Source: Thermotoga sp. (lineage in GTDB: Bacteria; Thermotogota; Thermotogae; B3-G13). From it: a DNA stretch of 7,373 nucleotides. The notes beneath the pieces are model-generated. The model ran no database searches and had not been told where the DNA came from. It saw nothing but the letters and a program-made list of their open reading frames with translations. The position numbers and the translations under genes are program-made. Position 1 is the first letter of the stretch. Each line of letters opens with the position of its first letter. Shown here one piece after another: positions 1-6,149 of this stretch. The DNA is taken from contig QNAT01000057.1 of the NCBI GenBank assembly GCA_003641555.1, positions 1 through 7,373 on the forward strand, written 5' to 3'.

Positions 1-2490
1 TACATCGAATAGCGAAGTTTGATGTATGTTTCGGGGAGTCCTTCTCCTTTTTCTACGGGATATTTTAACTTTCTTTTCCTTCAATTCTCTCATTTCTTCT
101 TCGTTCAATACCCTTAAGGCTTTATCCAAACTCTTCTTTGCGGTTATGGTATTTAGAACTTCTTTTGCTCTTCTTGTTACTTCGCCGGGCATGCCAGCCA
201 ATTTTGCAACTTCTATACCATAACTCCTATCAGTTGCACCTGGTACTACTTTGTGTGTGAATTCGACCTCTTCACCACGTTCGTTTACCAATATAGTGTA
301 ATTCTTGAACCCCTTATAACAATTGGCAAGCTCTGTCAATTCGTTGTAGTGAGTAGCAAAGAGTGTCTTTGCCCCAACGGCATTGTTTATGTATTCACTC
401 ACTGCCCATGCTATACTGATACCATCGAACGTGCTCGTCCCTCTTCCAATTTCGTCTAACACGACAAGGCTGTTTTCCGTTGCGCTATTCAATATATCAC
501 TCGTCTCCTCCATTTCCACAAAGAAGGTTGACCTGTTGGAAGAGAGATCATCCCTTGCACCGATGCGTGTAAAAACCCGATCTATTACACTTAAATGAAC
601 GTGATCTGCTGGAACGAATGAACCTGCCTGTGCCATTATACTTATCAACGCAACCTGTCTTATGTACGTCGATTTTCCTGACATATTTGGGCCGGTTAGA
701 ATAATGAACCTGTTCTCCTCACTATCCATTGAAAGGTCGTTTGGTACGAATCGATTCTCTATCTTCCTTTCTATTACGGGATGCCTTCCTCCCTGTATCT
801 CTATCGTACTCGCTTCATCTACAATAGGACGCGTGTAGTTGTACTGCAATGCAGTTCTGGCAAAGGTTGATAACATATCTATTTTCGCTATTATCTTCGC
901 ATCATTTTGAATAGAAGATGAAAATTTCATCAATTCGTGTCTCACCTTTTGATAACATCTTTCTTCTAATTCCAGCACTCGTTCTCTTGCATGCAGAACT
1001 TTATTCTCTTCTTCTTTCAGATCCGCCGTGATATATCTTTCTGAACTGACTAACGTTTGTTTCCTTACATAATTTTCCGGCACTTTATCTACCTGTGATT
1101 TACTCACCTCTATGTAATAACCGTACACTTTGTTAAAACCTATCTTTAGATTCTTTATCCCCGTCTTTGCCCTTTCTCTTTCCTGATATTCTTCTATGAA
1201 TTGCTCACCACCATTCAAGATATCTCTCATCTCATCCAATTCGGCATCATACCCTTCTCTTATAACTCCTCCATCTCTCAAAATTATTGGTGGAGAATCT
1301 ACTATGGCTTTCTCTATGATCTTCACCACTTCCTGACACTCTTCCAGTTGTTCTCCTATAGGTGATAACATCCGATCGGTAAGAAGTGCTTTTTTTAGAG
1401 ATGGTATCACCATCAGTGAGTTCTTCAATGTTACCATAGCACGTGGAGATATGGTACCGAAATTCAATCTTGATACCAATCTCTCTATGTCTTTTACTGT
1501 GTTCAGGTATTCGCGAATCTCCTCCAGAAGGATTCGATTTTTATAAAACGTTTCAACGATATCGAGACGGTGGTTTATCTCCATTATGTTCGTAGAGGGG
1601 GAGAGTATATATCGCTTGAGCAATCTCCTTCCCATAGGAGTAACAGTCTCATCCAAAACCTTTATCAATGAAGAGAGTTCCAGATTTCGCAGAGTATTCC
1701 TATCGATTATCATGGTATCATCGATCCTGTATACTCTGAAGGCATGAATGTAGCTCAGATCTCTTCTCTGTGTTTCCAATAGATAAGTAAGCAGCATGCC
1801 TATTGCCCTCAATTTGCTTTTATCAAATCCGAATTCTTCTGTAAATCCGGTCCTGAATATCTTCTTCATGCTCTCTGCACACTGTTCGTCCGAATAGTAC
1901 CAATCCTCCAGGAACTCCATCGCTGTATCAGGAAAATATTCCTTTATCTCAGCTTCTATCTCTGTCTTCTTGAAGGTTGATGGTAGAAGTATCTGCCTGG
2001 GTGCAATCCTGCCGATCTCGTCGAATACCGCAGATTCATCTTGAGAGGATGTGGTGAAGGCATCGCCTGTAGATATGTCCACATAGGCAATGGCATAAAG
2101 CGCTTCCTCTCTTGTAAAAGAAAGGGTGTATATATTATCGCTATTTTCTACCAATTCCTCATCTATAGCAGTACCGGGGGTTATAACACGAGTGACCTCA
2201 CGTCTCACGAGTCCCTTCGCAGCAGATGGTGCTTCCATCTGATCACATATAGCCACCTTATGACCTGCATTCACGAGTTTTCGTACGTAATTCATCACAG
2301 CATGATATGGAACACCTGCCATGGGCATCCCTACCCTGCTCGTTAAAACTATATCCAGTTCTTTTGAGATCGTTTTGGCATCCGATGAAAATGCCTCATA
2401 GAAATCGCCGAGTCGGAATAACAAAATGGCATCCGAATAATTTTTCTTTATATCCATATATTGTTTCATCAAAGGAGTAAGGTTATCCAT
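1..2490 (-). CDS. mutS: DNA mismatch repair protein MutS (3' end cut by window edge)
   Basis: MutS recognises base mismatches and small loops in DNA and, as an ATP-driven clamp, recruits MutL. The frame is open for 830 codons from the ATG at 2490 to the window edge with no stop, so only the last codons can be missing. The start fits the family: residues 4-11 read LTPLMKQY, followed by the mismatch-wedging Phe-x-Glu motif at 30-32 in GDFYE. The connector, lever and clamp regions follow, then the ABC ATPase: Walker A GPNMSGKS at 600-607, Walker B ending in D679-E680 within DEIGRGTST, and a switch-type FATHYNEL further on. A basic run (residues 812-817) precedes QTSLF at 824-828, which matches the Q-x-x-L-F sliding-clamp-binding consensus usual at MutS C-termini. 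No Shine-Dalgarno is visible upstream. The identification is very secure. The length fits MutS1 (about 800-870 aa) rather than MutS2, which lacks the N-terminal mismatch-recognition domain. Confidence 0.97.
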   Translation of the reverse strand, partial: MDNLTPLMKQYMDIKKNYSDAILLFRLGDFYEAFSSDAKTISKELDIVLTSRVGMPMAGVPYHAVMNYVRKLVNAGHKVAICDQMEAPSAAKGLVRREVTRVITPGTAIDEELVENSDNIYTLSFTREEALYAIAYVDISTGDAFTTSSQDESAVFDEIGRIAPRQILLPSTFKKTEIEAEIKEYFPDTAMEFLEDWYYSDEQCAESMKKIFRTGFTEEFGFDKSKLRAIGMLLTYLLETQRRDLSYIHAFRVYRIDDTMIIDRNTLRNLELSSLIKVLDETVTPMGRRLLKRYILSPSTNIMEINHRLDIVETFYKNRILLEEIREYLNTVKDIERLVSRLNFGTISPRAMVTLKNSLMVIPSLKKALLTDRMLSPIGEQLEECQEVVKIIEKAIVDSPPIILRDGGVIREGYDAELDEMRDILNGGEQFIEEYQERERAKTGIKNLKIGFNKVYGYYIEVSKSQVDKVPENYVRKQTLVSSERYITADLKEEENKVLHARERVLELEERCYQKVRHELMKFSSSIQNDAKIIAKIDMLSTFARTALQYNYTRPIVDEASTIEIQGGRHPVIERKIENRFVPNDLSMDSEENRFIILTGPNMSGKSTYIRQVALISIMAQAGSFVPADHVHLSVIDRVFTRIGARDDLSSNRSTFFVEMEETSDILNSATENSLVVLDEIGRGTSTFDGISIAWAVSEYINNAVGAKTLFATHYNELTELANCYKGFKNYTILVNERGEEVEFTHKVVPGATDRSYGIEVAKLAGMPGEVTRRAKEVLNTITAKKSLDKALRVLNEEEMRELKEKKVKISRRKRRRTPRNIHQTSLFDV

Positions 2491-2499
2491 AGCATTTTA

Positions 2500-2508
2500 A
2501 TTATATCA
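2500..2508 (-). promoter_or_regulatory. Extended -10 promoter of mutS
   Basis: Read on the minus strand, these bases spell TGATATAAT, a perfect extended -10 (TG-N-TATAAT). The -35 region 17 bp upstream (2523-2528, TTCGTA) is poor, which is common when the extended -10 is strong. Transcription would start at about 2492-2494, only two to four bases before the mutS ATG at 2490. The promoter call is sequence-based; the start position is inferred from normal -10 spacing. Confidence 0.7.
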
Positions 2509-2545
2509 TGCCAGAATTTCACTACGAAAAGGGGATGACGCCTTC

Positions 2546-2562
2546 TCATGGTACAACCATGA
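2546..2562. promoter_or_regulatory. Operator-like palindrome in the purB promoter
   Basis: TCATGGT at 2546-2552 and ACCATGA at 2556-2562 are perfect 7-bp inverted arms around ACA, giving a 17-bp dyad. It fills most of the spacer of the purB promoter and covers the TG of its extended -10, so a dimeric protein bound here should block RNA polymerase. The dyad is seen directly; the operator role is inferred, and no regulator gene lies in the window. As RNA it would be a weak short hairpin, and it lies upstream of the expected transcript, so it is not a terminator. Confidence 0.5.
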
Positions 2563-2568
2563 TATAAT
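2560..2568 (+). promoter_or_regulatory. Extended -10 promoter of the purB operon
   Basis: TGATATAAT is a perfect extended -10, with TATAAT at 2563-2568. At 17-bp spacing the -35 position (2540-2545, GCCTTC) does not match TTGACA, so activity would rest on the extended -10 or on an activator. The expected start is near 2575, giving a leader of about 20 bases that holds the purB ribosome binding site. It is the only convincing promoter for the plus-strand genes. Confidence 0.75.
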
Positions 2569-2585
2569 TGAGGTATCATGCAGAT

Positions 2586-2593
2586 AGAGGTGA
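2586..2593 (+). promoter_or_regulatory. Ribosome binding site of purB
   Basis: AGAGGTGA lies three bases before the ATG at 2597. It pairs with the ATCACCTCC end of bacterial 16S rRNA through its GGTGA part. It fixes the purB start. Confidence 0.8.
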
Positions 2594-2596
2594 AAT

Positions 2597-3928
2597 ATGA
2601 TCTCCCCATTAGATGATAGATATTCTCAGCTTTTGGAAAAGGAAACCACCTTGTTCGGAGAAAGAGCTCTATTTCAAAAGAGAGTTACAGTAGAAATGGC
2701 ATACTTAAAGGCGTTATGCGAAGTGCTCGGTATAAAAGAAAAAATAAAAGAGATCGATGTGAACGAAAAGGCATTCGCAGAAATGAAGGCATACGAGCGG
2801 AAGACTATGCACGACGTCAAAGCAGTAGAACTGTTCGTACGCAATAGAGTGAATAGAGAGTTGACCCCCTACGTACATTTCGGCCTAACATCTGAGGACA
2901 TCAATAGTGTGGCATATTCTCTTACGTTTAAGGAATACAACGAAACTATATATCTTCCCCTTCTCGAAGAGGTTCTCGATGATCTGAAGAAGTTAGTAGA
3001 GGACTACAAGGCAACACCTATGTTATCTCGTACCCATGGTCAGAGAGCGGTACCGACAACATTCGGTAAGGAGATCGCCGTCTTCATCTACAGGATATCG
3101 GAGACATTTCAAAGACTCAAACATTTTGTTTTTAAGACGAAGTTTGGCAGTACTGTCGGAATCTTCAACGCGCTGAGATTCACATTTCCTCAGATCGATT
3201 GGCAAGAATTCGCCGATAGATTCGTGTCCTCTTTCGGATTACATCGGAATAAAATTACCACTCAGATAGATAACCTCGATTACATCTCAGAATATCTCGA
3301 TGATGTACGCAGAATCAACAATTGTCTTCTGGATCTCGTAAAGGATGCCTGGCTTTACACTTCATTGGATTATTTGAAGATAAAAAAAATATCGAAAACA
3401 CAGGTGGGTTCTTCTATAATGCCGCATAAACTCAATCCGATAGAATTTGAAAATGCAGAAGGGAATCTCGAAATAGCGAATGCATTATTGAGGTTTTTAT
3501 CCGATGATCTACTCCATTCGAGGATGCAGAGAGACCTATCCGGGAGTACAGTGAGGAGGAATATAGGGGTGGCATTATCCCATTCTACACTGGCGATGAG
3601 GATGCTTAAAAAAGGTCTGGCAAAGATATCGGTGAATGAGGAACGATTGAAAGAGGAACTCGAAAGGCATTATGAGGTTCTGGCGGAGGCAATACAGACG
3701 GAAATGAGATGTGAGGGAAAGACTGATGCATACGAAGAAGTGAGAAACATGTTTCAGAATATCGTTGAGATGGATAGAGATACGTATATAAAGAAGATAG
3801 AAAAATTGGATATATCAGATGAAGGGAAGAAGAAACTCATTCGGTTGAAACCCGCAGATTACATTGGCTATGCAGTTGAAATGGCAGATGAGGTGATCGA
3901 GTTTAAGAATAATAAAGAAGGCAGGTGA
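2597..3928 (+). CDS. purB: Adenylosuccinate lyase (E. coli-like type)
   Basis: Adenylosuccinate lyase acts twice in purine synthesis: it splits SAICAR to AICAR plus fumarate, and adenylosuccinate to AMP plus fumarate. It works as a cytosolic homotetramer of the fumarase/aspartase superfamily. The 443-residue product carries the family landmarks in order: SPLDDRY at 3-9, HDVKAVE at 72-78 with His72, LTSEDIN at 97-103, SRTHGQ at 144-149 with His147, the flexible signature loop GSSIMPHKLNP at 271-281 with the catalytic serine, FENAEGNL at 284-291, and SRMQRDLSGSTVRRN at 308-322. These match the E. coli PurB pattern (456 aa) rather than the shorter B. subtilis type. Two departures are visible: Arg150 where E. 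coli has HGQP, and GIFNAL at 188-193 where E. coli has GNYNAH. Catalytic residues are intact, so an active enzyme is expected. It is the first gene of the operon. Confidence 0.96.
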   Translation: MISPLDDRYSQLLEKETTLFGERALFQKRVTVEMAYLKALCEVLGIKEKIKEIDVNEKAFAEMKAYERKTMHDVKAVELFVRNRVNRELTPYVHFGLTSEDINSVAYSLTFKEYNETIYLPLLEEVLDDLKKLVEDYKATPMLSRTHGQRAVPTTFGKEIAVFIYRISETFQRLKHFVFKTKFGSTVGIFNALRFTFPQIDWQEFADRFVSSFGLHRNKITTQIDNLDYISEYLDDVRRINNCLLDLVKDAWLYTSLDYLKIKKISKTQVGSSIMPHKLNPIEFENAEGNLEIANALLRFLSDDLLHSRMQRDLSGSTVRRNIGVALSHSTLAMRMLKKGLAKISVNEERLKEELERHYEVLAEAIQTEMRCEGKTDAYEEVRNMFQNIVEMDRDTYIKKIEKLDISDEGKKKLIRLKPADYIGYAVEMADEVIEFKNNKEGR

Positions 3929-3934
3929 TGAAAT

Positions 3935-4774
3935 ATGAAAGAAAGATATTCAGTGGTAGCAGGGGCTTTTTATGAAAATTCTCCTTCAAGATTGAAAAGC
4001 CAGATCGAAGGGTGTTTTCTGAATCCTTATGGCCCGGGAGAGTTGCCCAAACTCCCCATATCGAAGAGATTGGAAAATTCAATCGGGGTTATGGTACCTC
4101 ATGCCGGTTATATCTATTCTGGTCCTGTCGCATCCCATGCGTATTTCGAGATATCCAGGATGGGTTTCCCTGATATAGTCGTTGCAATAGGTCCGAATCA
4201 TACAGGATACGGTAAACCAATCGGTGTTTACGATGGAGACGCATGGGTAACCCCTTTAGGAAGGGTAGAAGTTGCTACAGATATTACTCATGAATTGGCA
4301 TCCCACTGCGAGTTCGCATCTCTCGATGCTCTATCACATAAATATGAACACTCAATAGAAGTTCAGTTACCGTTCTTACAGTACATCTATGGCAACTCAT
4401 TTTCTATTGTACCTATATGTATGATGGACCAGCATCTTCGAGTTGCAAAAGGACTATCGAAGTGCCTTAAGGAGATCCTATCGGAAAAGGTGGTGCTTAT
4501 CGTTGCATCATCGGATATGGATCACTACGAAGACCATGAAACGGTTGTGGAAAAAGATAAAAAAGTCCTGGAAAAGATAGAGGTTCTTGATACGGAAGGT
4601 ATGTACGAAGAGATAAAGAAAAATCATGTAACGATGTGCGGATATGGACCAGTTAGCGTGGCGATGAATTACGGATTTCCCGGTGCCAGGTTGTTAAAGC
4701 ATGCGACAAGTGGCGATATCACAGGGGATAAGACAAAGGTCGTTGGATACGCCGCAGTACTGTTTTCTTCGTAA
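3935..4774 (+). CDS. MEMO1-family protein (AmmeMemoRadiSam system protein B-like)
   Basis: The 279-residue protein belongs to the MEMO1 family, which is related in fold to class III extradiol dioxygenases. Expected metal ligands and the active-site cysteine line up with human MEMO1 (His49, His81, His192, Cys244): PHAGY with His56, GPNHTG with His89, DMDHY with His197, and MCGYGP with Cys235. The family signature EHSIEVQLPF is at 138-147. Human MEMO1 has been described as a copper- or iron-binding redox protein; the bacterial function is not established. Many prokaryotic homologues sit beside AMMECR1-like and radical SAM genes, but neither is present here. The gene follows purB by 6 bp, and its ribosome binding site AGGTGAT (3923-3929) contains the purB stop codon, so translation is probably coupled. 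It has no signal peptide and is presumably cytosolic. The family call is firm; the role in this nucleotide gene cluster is unknown. Confidence 0.9.
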   Translation: MKERYSVVAGAFYENSPSRLKSQIEGCFLNPYGPGELPKLPISKRLENSIGVMVPHAGYIYSGPVASHAYFEISRMGFPDIVVAIGPNHTGYGKPIGVYDGDAWVTPLGRVEVATDITHELASHCEFASLDALSHKYEHSIEVQLPFLQYIYGNSFSIVPICMMDQHLRVAKGLSKCLKEILSEKVVLIVASSDMDHYEDHETVVEKDKKVLEKIEVLDTEGMYEEIKKNHVTMCGYGPVSVAMNYGFPGARLLKHATSGDITGDKTKVVGYAAVLFSS

Positions 4775-4776
4775 GG

Positions 4777-4784
4777 AAGGTGAT
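4777..4784 (+). promoter_or_regulatory. Ribosome binding site deciding the deoC start
   Basis: The stretch AAGGAAGGTGATGAAGATG offers three in-frame starts: GTG 4780, ATG 4783 and ATG 4789. The AAGGTGAT core leaves four bases before ATG 4789, close to the geometry of the MEMO1-family gene, so 4789 is preferred. AAGGA at 4773-4777 could instead serve ATG 4783. Confidence 0.55.
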
Positions 4785-4788
4785 GAAG

Positions 4789-5538
4789 ATGAAAGAGCAC
4801 ATTGATGTAATAAATACACTTTTCAAACGGTTGAACAGGGATGAACCGTATGAACTGTATGATATGAACAAATGGAAAGGAATGCCCGTCAACAGGGTGA
4901 ATGAGATCATAGATCACACTCAACTCAAACCTTTTGCAACAAGAAAAGATATAGAAAAATTATGTGATGAAGCAAGGAAATATGAAATAGGTGCGATCTG
5001 CATCAATCCATATTTCGTTCCTCTTGCAAAAGAGAAATTGAAGAATACCGGGGTAAAGATAGCTGCTGTCATAGGCTTTCCATTAGGGGCAACTACACTC
5101 CATGTCAAGGTAACCGAAGCAAAAGAAAGTGTGAATAATGGAGCAGATGAGGTGGACATGGTTATGAACATAGGGGCTTTGAAGGCGAAAGAATACGAAT
5201 ACGTCCTGGATGAGATCAGGGCTGTGGTGGAGTGCTCTCCGGTAGTTAAGGTAATAATAGAAACATGCTATTTGACATGGGAAGAAAAGATAGAAGCTTG
5301 CATTATATCTAAATTAGCAGGTGCCTCTTTTGTGAAGACCTCAACGGGTTTTGGAACCGCTGGAGCCACTGTAGAAGATGTTCGATTGATGAGAACGATC
5401 GTTGGAGAAGATATGGGAGTAAAGGCCGCTGGTGGCATACATGATCTCGATACGACTTTGAAAATGATAGAAGCCGGTGCGAGCAGGATAGGGGCAAGTG
5501 CAGGGGTTAAGATCGTTGAAGAGATGAAATGGAGATGA
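4789..5538 (+). CDS. deoC: Deoxyribose-phosphate aldolase
   Basis: DeoC is a class I aldolase that splits 2-deoxy-D-ribose 5-phosphate into acetaldehyde and glyceraldehyde 3-phosphate, feeding deoxynucleoside carbon into glycolysis. From the ATG at 4789 the product is 249 residues with a single TIM barrel. DHTQLKP lies at 42-48, the active-site aspartate in DEVDMVMN is Asp123, the Schiff-base lysine in FVKTSTGFG is Lys183, and the second catalytic lysine in VKAAGGI is Lys212. The SRIGASAGV phosphate-binding segment is near the C-terminus. About 35 residues precede the conserved barrel start; I recall a similar extension in the T. maritima enzyme. GTG 4780 or ATG 4783 would add three or two residues. 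The gene begins 14 bp after the MEMO1-family gene and its stop lies within the ribosome binding site of the next gene. All catalytic residues are present, so I expect an active enzyme. Confidence 0.96.
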   Translation: MKEHIDVINTLFKRLNRDEPYELYDMNKWKGMPVNRVNEIIDHTQLKPFATRKDIEKLCDEARKYEIGAICINPYFVPLAKEKLKNTGVKIAAVIGFPLGATTLHVKVTEAKESVNNGADEVDMVMNIGALKAKEYEYVLDEIRAVVECSPVVKVIIETCYLTWEEKIEACIISKLAGASFVKTSTGFGTAGATVEDVRLMRTIVGEDMGVKAAGGIHDLDTTLKMIEAGASRIGASAGVKIVEEMKWR

Positions 5539-5543
5539 TGAGT

Positions 5544-6149
5544 ATGGATTACGGTAAGATGAGTGTAGAAGAATTTCTTTCGTCCGTTGCTTCCGATATG
5601 CCAACACCTGGGGGAGGAGCTGTAGGTGCCTTAGTTGCTGCCCTATCCATGGCACTCGTTGGTATGGTATCTTCACTGACGCTAAAGAAAAAGGATATAT
5701 CGCAGGATGTGAGGGAAAGATTTGCGGAGATCAGAGAAAATGCCATTAGAGAGATGAAAATATTCATAGCACATATAGAAGAAGATTGCGATGCGTTCGA
5801 TGAGGTTATGAAGGCGTTTAAGATGCCGAAGAAGACTGAAAAAGAAAAGAAGAAGAGAAATTTCATCATTCAGCAAGCAATGAAGAGGGCAGCAGAAGTA
5901 CCTTTGCAATTGGCAGAGAGGGTATCTTATTTGAAAAAAGATATAAATTACGTAATCGAATTCGGCAATAAAAATGCCGTATCAGATGCGAAGAGCGCTT
6001 CTATCCTTGCCAATGCAGCTGTTGAGATTGCCCTGGAAAATGTTAATATAAACTTGCCTTACATAAAAGATGGAGATTTCGTCAAAGAAATAAAGAGGAA
6101 GATAGCACGTTTGGAAGGATATTTTCAGAAGGCGGGTGATGAACTGTGA
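5544..6149 (+). CDS. Cyclodeaminase/cyclohydrolase family protein (FTCD_C), stand-alone
   Basis: The product matches the C-terminal cyclodeaminase domain of formiminotransferase-cyclodeaminase, which converts 5-formimino-THF to 5,10-methenyl-THF plus ammonia. Stand-alone bacterial members are often annotated as methenyl-THF cyclohydrolase, but most are untested. From ATG 5544 it has 201 residues and is mostly helical. The family signature PTPGGG is at 20-25, followed by a small-residue helix (AVGALVAALSMALVG), a charged central region near 81-105, and NAVSDAKSA at 144-152. I chose 5544 because GGAGATGATG (5531-5540) makes a suitable ribosome binding site for it and family members begin close to this point. 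ATG 5529, 5535 or 5538 are in-frame alternatives; 5538 would overlap the deoC stop as TGATG. No formiminotransferase domain is attached or adjacent. It follows deoC directly, an adjacency I recall in T. maritima. The family is confident; the exact folate reaction is inferred. Confidence 0.88.
   Translation: MDYGKMSVEEFLSSVASDMPTPGGGAVGALVAALSMALVGMVSSLTLKKKDISQDVRERFAEIRENAIREMKIFIAHIEEDCDAFDEVMKAFKMPKKTEKEKKKRNFIIQQAMKRAAEVPLQLAERVSYLKKDINYVIEFGNKNAVSDAKSASILANAAVEIALENVNINLPYIKDGDFVKEIKRKIARLEGYFQKAGDEL

Larger units (their letters stand above)
2499..2569. repeat. Perfect 12-bp inverted repeat framing the divergent control region
   Basis: The left arm, AATTATATCATG at 2499-2510, is the exact reverse complement of the right arm, CATGATATAATT at 2558-2569, with 47 bp between them. 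Each arm contains the extended -10 of one of the two divergent promoters (mutS leftward, purB rightward). The identity extends beyond the -10 consensus by one or two bases on each side. CATG occurs four times in this small region (starts 2507, 2547, 2558, 2577). Confidence 0.75.

Noticed and set aside
1..60. Lack of a stop codon as a sign of a fused or frameshifted mutS
   Set aside because: The reading frame is clean throughout and ends in the expected clamp-binding motif at the window edge; the stop is simply outside the window.
2041..2346. Plus-strand open frame of 101 codons inside mutS
   Set aside because: It lies wholly antisense to the conserved N-terminal part of MutS, has no ribosome binding site and shows no recognisable domain; it is a shadow frame.
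2546..2562. The palindrome read as a terminator or riboswitch element
   Set aside because: The stem is only 7 bp, no U-run follows, and it lies upstream of the predicted purB transcription start, so it fits a DNA operator better.
5341..5676. Minus-strand open frame of 111 codons across deoC and the FTCD_C gene
   Set aside because: It is antisense to two well-supported genes, with no promoter, ribosome binding site or family features.
5549..5869. Minus-strand open frame of 106 codons opposite the FTCD_C gene
   Set aside because: Its Ser/Phe-rich translation is the mirror of Lys/Glu/Ala-rich coding on the other strand, and the plus-strand product has a clear family signature.
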